Shown here: positions 7,703-18,047 of the stretch, piece after piece
How positions within the stretch are numbered: position 1 is the first letter of the stretch
Layout of the letters: each line of letters begins with the position of its first letter
NCBI GenBank assembly: GCA_002783405.1
Contig: PFGG01000048.1
Span: forward strand, 1-50,097
Length of the DNA: 50,097 bases
DNA from: a bacterium (Candidatus Blackallbacteria) CG13_big_fil_rev_8_21_14_2_50_49_14
Lineage (GTDB): Bacteria; Cyanobacteriota; Sericytochromatia; UBA7694
Reading direction: 5' to 3'
Notes under the pieces: generated by a model
Database searches by the model: none
Told to the model about the DNA's origin: nothing
What the model saw: only the letters and a program-made list of their open reading frames with translations
Program-made: the position numbers and the translations under genes

Positions 7703-9088
7703 TTACTGGGGCAGTTCTGGTAGATCCAGAGAGAGATCACTGCCCGTATCGGTGGGCAGGGTATCGGTCATGCCACTGTCCATGGCAGCAGGAGCGGTTA
7801 CGCTGCTGGCATCGACCACAGGGGCGGGTTCAAATTTGATCACCTGAGCAGAGCGGTAATCGCGGGAGAAATCCGCCACAAACAGGGTACCTTCTTCATC
7901 GATGCAGATCGAAACCGCATCGAGCGCACCACTGCCAAAATTGACAATGAATTCACCATTTTTATCAAAGCGTTTGATTTCGCCACCATCCAGAACATAG
8001 AGATCGCCATTGCGGGGATCGACGGCCACATCTTTGGGCGCATTGAGGTATTCCTGAATAAAGACAGAGGGTGTGCTGCCTTCGATTTTATAAATTTTGT
8101 TCTGTACGGGTACATAGGCATTGCCTGTTTTATCGACAGTGAGATTGCCACTGGCATTGACTCCAGAAACCAGGGTACGGCTGACGCCTGTATCATCAGA
8201 TTCAGCCACACCGCCGAGACCATAAACATAGGTTTTGTTGCCGCCGCTGGCAATATCCAGAGCACCATCAGAATCGGCTTTGGTCACACTGCCATTGCTG
8301 GTATCAATCGTAAAGGTGCCGCTTTTTTCGTCGACGACCAGAATCTGGCCTGCGCTGTTGAGGGTCAGGCCACGGGTGGTGGCATTGAGGGGATGACGCA
8401 GCCCCAACCAGGTAGAAGCCATGTTTTTCCAGCCGGAGCCATCGCTGCTGTTCATTTTGATCACGGTGCCTTTTTTAATCAGGCTGCGGGTATCAATCGC
8501 GGCGACATAGAGGGTGCCACCTGAAGCGGCAAGGCCGACAGGTTGCCAGAGGTTGAGCAGAGAATCCTGGTCGACTTTAAAGGCGCCAATCTGTTTGTTG
8601 GGCAGGGCGGCTTCCAGGGCTTTAGAGCCGATTTCACCCTGCATGCGAATGGGGTTATTTTGAGGAGGAACAGCCCGGTTGGGAACAACCGTGACCTGGG
8701 CTTTGGTTTCCAGTTGTCCAAAACGGAAAACCAGGGTTTGTGTGCCAGCGGGAATATTCATCAGGGTAAAAGCGCCCTGACGGCTGGTGGTTTTGATGTC
8801 GGGATTGCCTTCGAGAGAAATTTCAACATTGTGCAAGGGCTGGCCACCACTGCTGACCACCTGACCGACAATCGAACCTACCTGACCCAGGGTGACATCG
8901 GTCGGCAGGGTATTGTTGCTGAGGGGATCTGCAACCGGAGCTACATTCATCAGATTGGGATCATTCTGTTGGGCATTCATCAGACTGGTAGGGTAATAGG
9001 GGACAGGGGGAAGGGTATTGCTGCGGCTGCAAGCGGTCAATGAAGCCGCGAGGGTTAAACCGAGTGCCCAAAATTTAATATTCTTCAT
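7703..9088 (-). CDS. Lipoprotein with carboxypeptidase-regulatory-like domain and NHL-type beta-propeller
   Basis: A 461-residue lipoprotein. The signal peptide ends in lipobox LTAC (C20). Residues about 70-135 form a carboxypeptidase-regulatory-like beta sandwich (GSIVGQVVSSGGQPLHNVEI, then a TTSRQGAFTLMNIPAG turn). From about 165 to 430 there are repeated blades of the 'DxxGNLYVxD' kind (for example VDPRNGDLYVLDGG and IDEEGTLFVADF), as in NHL/six-bladed propellers. A GAGGAA ribosome-binding site precedes the ATG. Likely an envelope binding or scaffold protein; the ligand is unknown. Confidence 0.8.
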   Translation of the reverse strand: MKNIKFWALGLTLAASLTACSRSNTLPPVPYYPTSLMNAQQNDPNLMNVAPVADPLSNNTLPTDVTLGQVGSIVGQVVSSGGQPLHNVEISLEGNPDIKTTSRQGAFTLMNIPAGTQTLVFRFGQLETKAQVTVVPNRAVPPQNNPIRMQGEIGSKALEAALPNKQIGAFKVDQDSLLNLWQPVGLAASGGTLYVAAIDTRSLIKKGTVIKMNSSDGSGWKNMASTWLGLRHPLNATTRGLTLNSAGQILVVDEKSGTFTIDTSNGSVTKADSDGALDIASGGNKTYVYGLGGVAESDDTGVSRTLVSGVNASGNLTVDKTGNAYVPVQNKIYKIEGSTPSVFIQEYLNAPKDVAVDPRNGDLYVLDGGEIKRFDKNGEFIVNFGSGALDAVSICIDEEGTLFVADFSRDYRSAQVIKFEPAPVVDASSVTAPAAMDSGMTDTLPTDTGSDLSLDLPELPQ

Positions 9089-9232
9089 GATTGCGTTCCT
9101 CTTACTCTCTCATCCGTCATCGTTATAGGATGATTATCCAGCTTTGATTGACCAAACTTGTCAGGGCAAATTAAAATTCAGTTTAAGTCAGTTCAAACTT
9201 TTAATTAATTTTTTGCCTTTGGAGCCATTTTT

Positions 9233-10225
9233 ATGAAACATCCCGATCTCTCCGGCCTGCAGGATCAGTTGCAACAGGTCACTCCTTATTTTGAAGCTTT
9301 GCGCCAGCAGATCCACCGCGTGATTCTGGGGCAGGAAAACCTGGTAGAGCGCTTGCTGATTGCACTCTTGGGGGATGGGCATATTTTGCTGGAGGGAGTG
9401 CCCGGTTTGGCCAAAACGCTTTCGATCAGTACCTTGGCCCAGGCTGTGCATGTGGGGTTTAAACGGATCCAGTTTACCCCCGATCTTTTGCCTGCTGATT
9501 TAATTGGCACCCGGATCTACAATCCCCAGAACAACAGTTTTGAGGTCAAACAGGGGCCGATCTTTACCCATTTTCTGCTGGCAGATGAAATTAACCGTGC
9601 GCCCGCCAAGGTTCAAAGTGCGCTGCTTGAGGCCATGCAGGAGCGCCAGGTGACCATCGGCCAGGAAACCTATTTCCTGCCTGCCCCCTTTTTGGTGCTC
9701 GCCACCCAAAATCCTTTGGAGCAGGAGGGAACCTATCCTTTGCCTGAGGCCCAGTTGGATCGTTTTATGCTCAAAGTTCAGGTCAATTACCCGACGCCAG
9801 CGCAGGAGAAGGCGATTATTCTGCAGCAGGTCAATCAGAATGAAAAACTAGAAGTTCAGCCGGTTTTAAAAGCCGAGGATATTGTGGGGGCACGCACCCT
9901 GGTCAGACAGATCTATTTGGATCCAGCCATCGCCGATTATATCGTGGATCTGATTTTTGCCACCCGTGAGCCCGAGCGCTACCAATTGGACCTCCAGCAT
10001 TTGATCCGCTGTGGCGCTTCTCCCCGTGCCTCGATCTATCTTGCGCTCTGTGCCAAGGTGCACGCCTTTTTAAACAAGCGGGCCTTTGTGATTCCTGAAG
10101 ATGTAAAGGCGATTGGTTTGGATGTTTTACGGCATCGTCTCAGTATTACTTATGAGGCAGAAGCTGAGGAAATTACCTCAGAACAGATCGTGCAGAAGAT
10201 CTTTGAGAAAATTCAGGTGCCTTAA
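9233..10225 (+). CDS. MoxR-family AAA+ ATPase
   Basis: A 330-residue ATPase. The Walker A variant GVPGLAKT is at 55-62, Walker B is in LLADEINRAPAKVQSALLEAM, with the family blocks QVTIGQETYFLPAPF and ATQNPLEQEGTYPLPEAQLDRF. MoxR proteins act as chaperones for maturation of other proteins and are usually followed by a DUF58/VWA gene. Here that partner is absent; the next gene is actA of the respiratory operon, 157 bp away. Help with ACIII maturation is possible from position only. Confidence 0.92.
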   Translation: MKHPDLSGLQDQLQQVTPYFEALRQQIHRVILGQENLVERLLIALLGDGHILLEGVPGLAKTLSISTLAQAVHVGFKRIQFTPDLLPADLIGTRIYNPQNNSFEVKQGPIFTHFLLADEINRAPAKVQSALLEAMQERQVTIGQETYFLPAPFLVLATQNPLEQEGTYPLPEAQLDRFMLKVQVNYPTPAQEKAIILQQVNQNEKLEVQPVLKAEDIVGARTLVRQIYLDPAIADYIVDLIFATREPERYQLDLQHLIRCGASPRASIYLALCAKVHAFLNKRAFVIPEDVKAIGLDVLRHRLSITYEAEAEEITSEQIVQKIFEKIQVP

Positions 10226-10382
10226 AGAGTTTGTTCAGGAAACCGAGGCCAAAATCCAAGCTTTTGTAATGAAATACACTGGCGCAGAGATGATTTAATG
10301 GTATCCTGATATCGGTCTCTTGATCGAAACCGCACTCAAGTTTGAAGCTATATTTAAGAAAAAAAGATGTTTCAGGTGACCC

Positions 10383-10961
10383 ATGAGAAAGTCTGTTCTT
10401 GATTATATCCTCCGGATATACTTGCCTGTAACGCTCCTGATCGTCGTTGTAACTTATACAGTGACTTATTTTGTATCTCGAGATGAGCGTTACCACGTCG
10501 GGTATCAACCCACTCAACCCATTAACTATTCCCACGAACTCCATGCAGGGCAGTTGGCAATTGATTGTCAGTATTGTCATACAGGAGCTTCAAAAGGACG
10601 CCATGCCAATGTGCCTGCCGTCGAAACCTGTATGAACTGTCATACTGTGGCCCGAACGGATCGTCCTGAGATTAAAAAGCTGACGGCCTTCTATAAGGAA
10701 AATAAACCGATCCCCTGGCAGCGAATTCACAAGCTTCCAGAGCATGTTTATTTTAACCACAGCGTGCATGTCAACAAAGGTCTGGCCTGCCAGGAATGCC
10801 ACGGTCAGATTCAAACCATGCCTGTCGTGGCTCAAGCCAAGCCGTTTATGATGGCTGATTGTTTGGCCTGCCACCGTACTGCGCCCCAGAAATATCCGCA
10901 TCTGGTCAATTTGACCGGTCTGAAAAAAGGGCCGGAAAACTGTACAGCGTGCCACCGTTAA
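10383..10961 (+). CDS. actA: ACIII subunit ActA, membrane-anchored penta-haem cytochrome c
   Basis: A 192-residue protein with one N-terminal membrane helix (residues 8-32) and five CxxCH haem sites: C62, C83, C136, C160 and C187. This matches ActA of alternative complex III, which carries electrons from the ActB iron-sulphur chain to the mono-haem ActE. The ATG is preceded by CAGGTGA. It is the first gene of the act operon; intact actB, the actC to actF parts and matching gene order follow. Confidence 0.93.
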   Translation: MRKSVLDYILRIYLPVTLLIVVVTYTVTYFVSRDERYHVGYQPTQPINYSHELHAGQLAIDCQYCHTGASKGRHANVPAVETCMNCHTVARTDRPEIKKLTAFYKENKPIPWQRIHKLPEHVYFNHSVHVNKGLACQECHGQIQTMPVVAQAKPFMMADCLACHRTAPQKYPHLVNLTGLKKGPENCTACHR

Positions 10962-10972
10962 CGGAGATAACC

Positions 10973-11200
10973 ATGGAAGAAAAAAACATTCAAAACGGAA
11001 AATCCCCGTCAGGTCTGGGACGTCGTAAGTTTCTGGCCCTGATGGGCAAAACTGCTTTGGGAGCTTGGTTGCTGCAACTCCTGCCTACCGAAGCCTTGGC
11101 TTTGCCCCTGCCCTTAAAAAAACGTTCAAATTCTTTGCCGAATAACAGATATGCTGCGCGTATTGCTGTGCATCCGAAGGCAGTGAAGCGAAATAAATGA
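10973..11200 (+). CDS. Tat-targeted mini-protein in the ACIII operon
   Basis: A 75-residue protein starting at the ATG at 10973, 11 bp after actA, with GGAG as ribosome-binding site; a longer in-frame opening to the left lies inside actA and is rejected. Residues 16-45 form a Tat signal: GLGRRKFLALMGK, a hydrophobic stretch, then ALAL as a likely cleavage site. The mature part would be only about 30 residues and very basic (Lys/Arg 9 or more). No cysteine for a cofactor is present. It is not part of the standard six-subunit set; an accessory subunit or assembly factor is possible. Function unknown. Confidence 0.75.
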   Translation: MEEKNIQNGKSPSGLGRRKFLALMGKTALGAWLLQLLPTEALALPLPLKKRSNSLPNNRYAARIAVHPKAVKRNK

Positions 11201-11211
11201 GGAACTGAGAA

Positions 11212-14200
11212 ATGCAGCAGAATAAACCTACACTGAAATATTGGCAGGCCCTCGAAGAATTACAGGATTCTCCTGAAGTTTTAGAGGCCAAAGGCCATGA
11301 ATTTAAACAAGGGGTCACCGATGATTTTGACCCCTCTGAAATGGGCGCCGTTTCACGGCGTCGTTTTCTTGCCGCGATGGGCGCTTCCGCAGCGTTTGCC
11401 CTGACCAGCTGTAAATCCTACATGGATCACGGCAAGGTGGTTCCCTACAATCACCAGACAGAAGAAGTTATTGTGGGCCGCCCCACATTCTTTGCTTCTG
11501 CTGTTCGCACCCGTGATGCCGCCTGTAGCGTTTTGGTACGTACACGGGAAGGGCGCCCTATTAATTTGGCGGGCAACCCTGAAAACCCCTTTAACCAAGG
11601 GCATATTAACAGCCAGTTCCTGGCTTCCGTGACCGCGCTTTATGATCCTGAGCGTTTGAGCAAACCCCATAAGCCCGATGGCTCCAAGCTGTCCTGGCAA
11701 GAGGCGGATGATGCGATTCGGAAAGCCTTGCAGGGAGACAAGCAGGTCGCCCTGATTGCGCACAGCATTTTATCTCCTGCTTTCAGCCAATTGCTGAAAG
11801 ATTTTCAGGCGCATTATTCGAATGTAAAGGTTTATACCCACAATACTTTCCATGATGGCATGCGGCAGGCTGCCTGGAAAAAATCTTATGGCCAGGGCGT
11901 TTTTCCCGCTTTGCAGTGGGATCAGGCCGATGTTGTTCTGGCCCTGGAGTCTGATTTCCTGGGTGTTGAAGGCGATCTTGAAATGGCAAGACTTTTTGCC
12001 GATCGCCGTGACATTATGAACAAAGCCAGCTTTAACCGCTTTTATGTGGCCGAAGGCAATCTGAGCCAGACAGGCATGAATGCAGATTATCGTCTGCGTT
12101 TGCGGCCCGATGCCCAGTATTCTCTGGTGATGGGGCTTTTGAATGAACTGGGTTCTTCACTCAGTTCAATGACTTTGGCCTCTGTCGCCAAAGCGCATGG
12201 CCTTTCAGAAGCTGTGCTCAAACATTTGGTTGAAGATTTGAAAAATTCCCACGGCAAGGCTTTGGTCTATGCCGGTGATCGTTTGCCGGAGGCTGTCCAT
12301 ATTGCAGTCAATGCCCTGAATGATCATTTGGGGGCGAGTGCACTCTACCGTCAGGAAAGTTCTGTTGCTCAGCTTGAGGGCAGCTCTGTTCAGGATTGGG
12401 AAAAGCTCGTTTCAGATATGAAATCTGGAGCCGTGGGGGCTGTTCTGCATTTGGGTTCTAACCCGGTCTTTGAACTGCCCACTGATTTGGGCTATGCAGA
12501 GGCTGTTGCGAAGGTTCCCCTGATTGCCACCCTTGGCACTCAGGTCAGTGAAACCACTGCCAAGAGCACGCATGTTTTACCCGTGCACCATGATCTCGAA
12601 TCTTGGGGTGATTTCAAATCCCGTACCGGCTTGCATCTTTTGCAACAACCTGTGATTCGCCCAATTCATGATTCTCGCCAAGCAGAAGGTCTTTTCCTGG
12701 CCTGGCTGAAGGGTGAAAGCTATTCCGAGGATCTGTATCTTCACTATCTTCAAGACTATTGGCAAAAACAGGTTTATACCAAAGTCAAGCCGCTGGCTGA
12801 TTTTAAAACCTTCTGGAATTCTGCTTTGCATGACGGCTTTGTGCAATATGCCGAGCCTGTTGCAAAGCCTGGTGCATTTAAAGCCTCGGCTTTAAAAGAA
12901 GCTCAAGCCCCTGAAACCGGTAAAGATTTTGTCGTCTTGCTGGGCCGCAGCTATGCGGTCGGTGGAGATGGCGAGTTCGCTGGCAATGGCTGGCTGCAAG
13001 AAATTCCTCACCCTGTCAGCAAGGTGGTATGGAGTAACTATGCTGCGATTTCTGTGACTGCAGCCAATGAATTGGGAATTAAAACCGATGATTTGGTTCA
13101 GGTTCAGGTCGGTAACCGTACCCTTGAACTCCCAGCCCTGGTTCAACCCGGTATGGCGGATAAGGTGATTGCGATTGAGTTGGGCTATGGCCGTTCTGTC
13201 GCTGGAATGATTGGCTCCGAGGTGGGTTTCAATGCCCATCAGCTTTTGAGCAAAGCCGATCAAAACAATCCCTGGATTCTGAAAGGCGCTTTGAGCAAAG
13301 GCAATGGCAAGAAACATCTTGTTTGCACCCAATTGCACCACGCCTTCGATCTGGAGCGCGAACAGGATCTGCATATCAAACGGGGTATTGTCCATGAGGC
13401 CAATTATCCTGAATATGTCAAAGATCCCCACTCTGCAGCGATGCATACCCACCATCTGATCAATGTCACCAAAATGCATACCTATGAGGGTGTGAAATGG
13501 GCAATGGCAATTGATGCCAATAAATGTACAGGTTGTGGCACCTGTGTGATGGCTTGTAATGTTGAAAACAACGTTCCCGTAGTCGGGCCTGAGCAGGTAG
13601 ACAAAGGCCGTGAAATGCATTGGATGCGTTTGGACCGCTATTATTCTGGTACGCCGGAAGAACCGACGGTTTCAATTCAGCCCATGCTTTGTCAGCACTG
13701 TGATAACGCGCCCTGTGAAGTGGTTTGCCCGGTCAATGCCACCAATCACAGCCCGGATGGCCTCAATCAGATGGCCTATAACCGTTGTGTAGGCACCCGT
13801 TATTGTTCCAATAACTGTCCTTACAAGGTGCGCCGCTTTAATTTCTTTGATTATCGCAATCGCTTTGCCAAGGCCTATTACCGTCAAGAAGTCCACCAAC
13901 TTCAGCACAATCCAGAAGTGACTGTCCGTTCCCGTGGGGTGATGGAAAAATGTACCTTCTGCGTGCAACGTTTGATGTGGGCTCGCCAGGAAGCCATTCG
14001 TGAAAAACGGGCATTGAAAGGCAGCGATGTCACGACTGCCTGTCAGGAAAGTTGCCCGAGCCATGCGATTGTCTTCGGAGATATGAATGATTCAGAGTCT
14101 CCCATTATGAAATATCGCAAGCATGTGACTGGTTACCATGTTCTGGAAGAGGTGAATGCCCGCCCGAACGTGACCTATGTCGCAAAACTTAGAAATACAC

Positions 14201-14226
14201 ACGACCATAGAAATACACACGCGTAG
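11212..14226 (+). CDS. actB: ACIII subunit ActB (fused molybdopterin-oxidoreductase-like B1 and iron-sulphur B2 domains)
   Basis: A 1004-residue protein. A Tat motif ([10 protein letters not shown], from residue 48) is followed by a lipobox-like LTSC at C67, so it may be a Tat-exported lipoprotein. Residues 100-730 are the molybdopterin-oxidoreductase-like domain, which in ACIII has lost its cofactor. From about residue 764, four cysteine clusters follow: [35 protein letters not shown] and CTFC with a later C-x3-C, as expected for three 4Fe-4S and one 3Fe-4S centre. It links quinol oxidation in ActC to the ActA haems. It starts 11 bp after the mini-protein gene. Confidence 0.93.
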   Translation: MQQNKPTLKYWQALEELQDSPEVLEAKGHEFKQGVTDDFDPSEMGAVSRRRFLAAMGASAAFALTSCKSYMDHGKVVPYNHQTEEVIVGRPTFFASAVRTRDAACSVLVRTREGRPINLAGNPENPFNQGHINSQFLASVTALYDPERLSKPHKPDGSKLSWQEADDAIRKALQGDKQVALIAHSILSPAFSQLLKDFQAHYSNVKVYTHNTFHDGMRQAAWKKSYGQGVFPALQWDQADVVLALESDFLGVEGDLEMARLFADRRDIMNKASFNRFYVAEGNLSQTGMNADYRLRLRPDAQYSLVMGLLNELGSSLSSMTLASVAKAHGLSEAVLKHLVEDLKNSHGKALVYAGDRLPEAVHIAVNALNDHLGASALYRQESSVAQLEGSSVQDWEKLVSDMKSGAVGAVLHLGSNPVFELPTDLGYAEAVAKVPLIATLGTQVSETTAKSTHVLPVHHDLESWGDFKSRTGLHLLQQPVIRPIHDSRQAEGLFLAWLKGESYSEDLYLHYLQDYWQKQVYTKVKPLADFKTFWNSALHDGFVQYAEPVAKPGAFKASALKEAQAPETGKDFVVLLGRSYAVGGDGEFAGNGWLQEIPHPVSKVVWSNYAAISVTAANELGIKTDDLVQVQVGNRTLELPALVQPGMADKVIAIELGYGRSVAGMIGSEVGFNAHQLLSKADQNNPWILKGALSKGNGKKHLVCTQLHHAFDLEREQDLHIKRGIVHEANYPEYVKDPHSAAMHTHHLINVTKMHTYEGVKWAMAIDANKCTGCGTCVMACNVENNVPVVGPEQVDKGREMHWMRLDRYYSGTPEEPTVSIQPMLCQHCDNAPCEVVCPVNATNHSPDGLNQMAYNRCVGTRYCSNNCPYKVRRFNFFDYRNRFAKAYYRQEVHQLQHNPEVTVRSRGVMEKCTFCVQRLMWARQEAIREKRALKGSDVTTACQESCPSHAIVFGDMNDSESPIMKYRKHVTGYHVLEEVNARPNVTYVAKLRNTHDHRNTHA

Positions 14227-14236
14227 GAAACCAACC

Positions 14237-15670
14237 ATGCAGGTAGCAAACAGACCGAGTTCAGACGCCATCAATCCCGATGGCACTATCCGGGACTTTT
14301 CTGTTGAACCCTCGGTGGTTCGCAAAAGTCCGAGTCTTCATGACATTACTGAGGTGATTTCCCGCCCGATTGAAAGCAAGGCGACCCTGAAGTGGTATAT
14401 TGCCCTGGCAATTTCCGCTTCCCTGTTGATGCTTGAAATGGTGTGCTGGGGAATCAGCTTTTATTATGGTACAGGCATGTGGGGGAATAATATCCCCGTC
14501 GCCTGGGCCTTCCCAATTGTTAACTTCGTTTTCTGGATCGGGATCGGTCACGCCGGAACCTTGATCTCTGCGATTCTATTTTTGTTCAGGCAGAAATGGA
14601 GGAACGGGATTGCCCGTTTCGCAGAGGCCATGACGATTTTCGCGGTGATGTGCGCGGGCTTGTTTCCGCTCTTTCACACCGGCCGTCCCTGGTTGCCGCT
14701 TTACTTATTCCCTTATCCCAATAAGCATGCGGTTTGGGTAAACTTTCTTTCTCCCTTGGTTTGGGACGTGTTTGCGGTTTCGACCTATTTCACCGTCTCT
14801 CTGTTTTTCTGGTATACCGGTCTGGTTCCCGATTTTGCGACCCTGCGGGATCGCACCTTGGGCAAAGACCTGATCAGCAAAATTAAAAAGACCATTTATT
14901 CTGTGCTCAGCTTGGGTTGGCGTTTTTCCAACCGCCACTGGCGCCACTATGAACGGGTTTACCTGATTCTGGCAGGCCTTTCAACGCCGCTGGTACTTTC
15001 TGTACACACGATCGTAAGTTTCGACTTCGCGGTTTCAGGATTGCCAGGCTGGCATACCACGATCTTCCCCCCCTACTTCGTTGCGGGCGCGATTTTCTCT
15101 GGTTTTGCCATGGTGGTTACGGTCTTGGTGTTTATTCGCTATATCTTTGATATGCAGCACCTGATTACCATTGATACCCTGGAGAAGATGAACAAGATTA
15201 TTCTCTTGACCGGTACCATCGTCGGCTATGCCTACGGGATGGAGTTTTTCATCGCCTGGTACAGTGGCAATCTGATTGAACAGTTCACCTTTATCAACCG
15301 AGCCTTTGGTCCTTACTCCTGGGCCTATTGGATCATGATCAGCTGTAACGTTATCAGCCCACAGATGTTCTGGTTCCGTAAGTTGCGCCGTTCTGTGCCT
15401 GTAATGTTTATTGCCTCCATCTTCGTGAATATTGGGATGTGGTTTGAACGTTATGTCATTACCGTAACTTCACTGGCCCGTGAGTTTCTGCCTTCCAGCT
15501 GGGGTTGGTACAATCCGACACTGGTAGACTTCGGTCTCTTGCTGGGCAGCTTTGGGATGTTCTTTACCTTGACTCTGCTCTTTGTGAAGTTCATGCCCGT
15601 TATCTCAATCGCGGAAGTGAAGAGTGTGACGGATGAAGCCAAACCCAGTCACCACGGAGGTGACCACTGA
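14237..15670 (+). CDS. actC: ACIII subunit ActC (NrfD-like quinol-oxidising membrane subunit)
   Basis: A 477-residue polytopic protein of the NrfD/PsrC family with about ten membrane helices (first at about residues 60-85). I chose the ATG at 14237 (MQVANRPSS), with AGGAAA upstream; an earlier start at 14177 would overlap actB by 50 bp. In ACIII this subunit holds the quinol site and passes electrons to the ActB clusters. The stop TGA overlaps the next ATG (TGATG). Confidence 0.92.
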   Translation: MQVANRPSSDAINPDGTIRDFSVEPSVVRKSPSLHDITEVISRPIESKATLKWYIALAISASLLMLEMVCWGISFYYGTGMWGNNIPVAWAFPIVNFVFWIGIGHAGTLISAILFLFRQKWRNGIARFAEAMTIFAVMCAGLFPLFHTGRPWLPLYLFPYPNKHAVWVNFLSPLVWDVFAVSTYFTVSLFFWYTGLVPDFATLRDRTLGKDLISKIKKTIYSVLSLGWRFSNRHWRHYERVYLILAGLSTPLVLSVHTIVSFDFAVSGLPGWHTTIFPPYFVAGAIFSGFAMVVTVLVFIRYIFDMQHLITIDTLEKMNKIILLTGTIVGYAYGMEFFIAWYSGNLIEQFTFINRAFGPYSWAYWIMISCNVISPQMFWFRKLRRSVPVMFIASIFVNIGMWFERYVITVTSLAREFLPSSWGWYNPTLVDFGLLLGSFGMFFTLTLLFVKFMPVISIAEVKSVTDEAKPSHHGGDH

Positions 15671-16860
15671 TGAGCAAGAAAACTGAGAATACAGTTATGA
15701 GCGAACAAAAACAAAACAATAAACTCTTCGCAATGACGGGCTTATTTGATACGCCCGACGAGATTATGCATGCCGCGAGCGAAGCTTCTAAAAAGTATCG
15801 CAAGTTTGATGTGCATACTCCCTATCCGGTGCATGGCATGGATGATGCCATGGGCTTGGGTGAGTCACCAATTGGTTGGGTTACCTTGATTATTGGGACC
15901 ACTTGTATGCTCCTTTTCCTGGGCTTTATTGCCTGGGTTTCTCTGGTCAATTATCCCAATATTTGGGCTGGCAAGCCTTATTTCAACCTGCCGGGTTATA
16001 TCCCGATTCTGTTTGAAGTAACGGTTTTGACCGGAGCGGTTTCAACCGTTCTGATCCTGTTCTTCATTGTCTCGGGTTTTCCCCGGAACAATCATCCCCT
16101 GCATGATACGCCTTATATGCAACGCACCTCTGACGATAAATTTGGTCTTTGTCTTGAAGCCGCAGATGCTGCTTTTGATGAAGCTGAAGCCAAAGGGTTG
16201 CTTGAGCAATTAGGTGCCAAGCAGGTTCAGCCTGTTTATTTTGACCCCGTTGAAGAAAAGTCAGGTCTTTCTTTGACCAGCCCTGTTTTTCTCGTGGTCA
16301 GCGCTTTTGTGACTGTGGGTATTGCGACCCTGGCCTATTTCGCCCTCAACCGCATGGTGTTTATGCCGCCCTTTACCTTTATGAATCAGCAGGAACGCGT
16401 TGTGGCACAAACGCCCAATGGTATTTTTGCTGATGGCCGCTCAATGCAGTTGCCTGTTGAGGGGACTGTCGCCCGTGGATTGATGCCCTATCCATTCAAG
16501 TTGGATGACCCCAACCAAGCGCAGGCCATGGCCGGTAAATACATGGCCAACCCCCTGCCTGTTACCGCAGCCGTTTTGCAGACCGGTAAAATGCAATTTG
16601 AATCCAAATGCAGTGCCTGTCATGGTTATTATGGCGAAGGTGACAGCCGTTTGCGTGGTTTATTCCCTGCACCGCCTACCCTTCACTCCAAAAAAGTGAC
16701 AGAGTGGGAAGACGCGAATATTTACCACGTGATTACCAATGGTCAGAATCTGATGCCTTCTTATGCTAAGCAACTGACCCGTGATGAGCGCTGGGCGGTC
16801 GTTCACTATGTCCGCGCGCTCCAAAGATCTCTCAAGCCGAAGGAAACTGACGTGCAATGA
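15670..16860 (+). CDS. Fused ACIII subunits ActD and ActE (DUF3341 plus mono-haem cytochrome c)
   Basis: A 396-residue fusion. Residues 15-180 match the ActD pattern: an N-terminal FAMTGLFDTPDEI segment, two membrane helices (about 72-97 and 117-142), then a short soluble part. A third helix (about 208-230) leads into a cytochrome c domain with one haem site, CSACH (C314-H318), a PPTLHSKKVTEW stretch and a likely axial Met in LMPSYAK. In most described ACIIIs, ActD and ActE are separate. GGAGG at 15656-15660 drives the ATG at 15670. Fusion places the mono-haem domain permanently in the complex. Confidence 0.9.
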   Translation: MSKKTENTVMSEQKQNNKLFAMTGLFDTPDEIMHAASEASKKYRKFDVHTPYPVHGMDDAMGLGESPIGWVTLIIGTTCMLLFLGFIAWVSLVNYPNIWAGKPYFNLPGYIPILFEVTVLTGAVSTVLILFFIVSGFPRNNHPLHDTPYMQRTSDDKFGLCLEAADAAFDEAEAKGLLEQLGAKQVQPVYFDPVEEKSGLSLTSPVFLVVSAFVTVGIATLAYFALNRMVFMPPFTFMNQQERVVAQTPNGIFADGRSMQLPVEGTVARGLMPYPFKLDDPNQAQAMAGKYMANPLPVTAAVLQTGKMQFESKCSACHGYYGEGDSRLRGLFPAPPTLHSKKVTEWEDANIYHVITNGQNLMPSYAKQLTRDERWAVVHYVRALQRSLKPKETDVQ

Positions 16861-18035
16861 GTAGTACAACACACGCTATACACTACGAAAAGAAAAACCT
16901 TCCGGCCCTGGCCGGGACCATCGGCTGGGGAGTCCTGATCGCTGGTCTTGCTGTGGCTGGTGCCTCTTTTGCCATGGATCCCCTGCGTGCCAAATACAGC
17001 AGCATCATGTTGTTTATGTTTCTGGCCGGTGTGGGTGTTTGCTCCCTGTTTATGGTAGCGATTGAATATCTGGCTGGTGCAGTCTGGAGCACTCCCCTGC
17101 GCCGTGTCTTTGAAATTCTGGCTTCGACAGTGCTGTTCTTACCACTGTTTGCCCTGCCGATTCTGCCCTTTATGCAGGATCTCTATCTCTGGACCCATGA
17201 AACCGATGAAATTCTGGCCCGTAAAGCAGCCTATTTGAATCAGCCTTTTTTCCTGATTCGTCTGGCTTTGATTTTGGGGATCTGGATTCTCTTCTATAAG
17301 CTTTATTCCAGTCGTTCGCTGAAACAGGATACGACCGGCGATCAGCAAATGACTCATAAAAATGTCAAAATGTCAGCTTTGTTTATTCCTGTTTTCGGAA
17401 TTTCAATCACGGCTTTGGCGATTGACTTTTTGATGAGTTTGGAGCCCCATTGGTTTTCAACCATGTTTGGCGTCAATTTCTTTGCTGGCTCCCTGGTGGC
17501 AGCTCTGGGCGTGCTCACGATTGCTGTCATTTTGCTCAATGAAAATGGCTATTTGATCAAGGGGATTATCGGTGATCATTATTACAGTCTGGGTTTTGGC
17601 ATGTTTGCGGGTTGTGTTTTCTGGACCTATACCGCTTTCAGCCAAGGCATGCTGATTTGGTATGCCAACCTGCCTGAAGAAACCCCCTGGTTTCTGCATC
17701 GTTGGGAAGGCAGCTGGAAGGTCATTACCATTGCCTTGATTCTTGTGCATTTTATTGGGCCTCTGTTTGGTTTGATTCAACGTAAAAACAAACGCAATCC
17801 CCATCGTATGCTTTTCATGGCCGCCTGGGTCATCTTTGCGCATATGCTGGATCTCTACTGGATTGTGGTTCCTGTTTTCCAACCCAAAGGTCCTACCCTG
17901 GCGCTGACAGAATTTGGTTTTATCGCCATCGCTGTGGGCTTCCTGATCGTGCTGGTCACCCAGCAGGCCAAAAAGAAAAACCTGGTCGCAATTGGAGATC
18001 CCAAGCTGCAACGTGGTTTGGCATTCCGTCTGTAG
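16857..18035 (+). CDS. actF: ACIII subunit ActF (second NrfD-like membrane subunit)
   Basis: A 392-residue polytopic protein of the NrfD/PsrC family, shorter than ActC, with about ten membrane helices (first at about 18-40). ATGA overlap with the actDE stop indicates coupled translation. ActF pairs with ActC in the ACIII membrane arm and is thought to take part in proton movement rather than quinol oxidation. The order A-B-C-D-E-F is therefore complete. Confidence 0.92.
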   Translation: MSSTTHAIHYEKKNLPALAGTIGWGVLIAGLAVAGASFAMDPLRAKYSSIMLFMFLAGVGVCSLFMVAIEYLAGAVWSTPLRRVFEILASTVLFLPLFALPILPFMQDLYLWTHETDEILARKAAYLNQPFFLIRLALILGIWILFYKLYSSRSLKQDTTGDQQMTHKNVKMSALFIPVFGISITALAIDFLMSLEPHWFSTMFGVNFFAGSLVAALGVLTIAVILLNENGYLIKGIIGDHYYSLGFGMFAGCVFWTYTAFSQGMLIWYANLPEETPWFLHRWEGSWKVITIALILVHFIGPLFGLIQRKNKRNPHRMLFMAAWVIFAHMLDLYWIVVPVFQPKGPTLALTEFGFIAIAVGFLIVLVTQQAKKKNLVAIGDPKLQRGLAFRL

Positions 18036-18047
18036 GAGAAACGAAAT

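Noticed and set aside
12892-13620. 242-residue open frame antisense to actB
   Set aside because: It is the reverse-strand shadow of the strongly conserved ActB frame, with His/Ile-rich non-protein-like composition.
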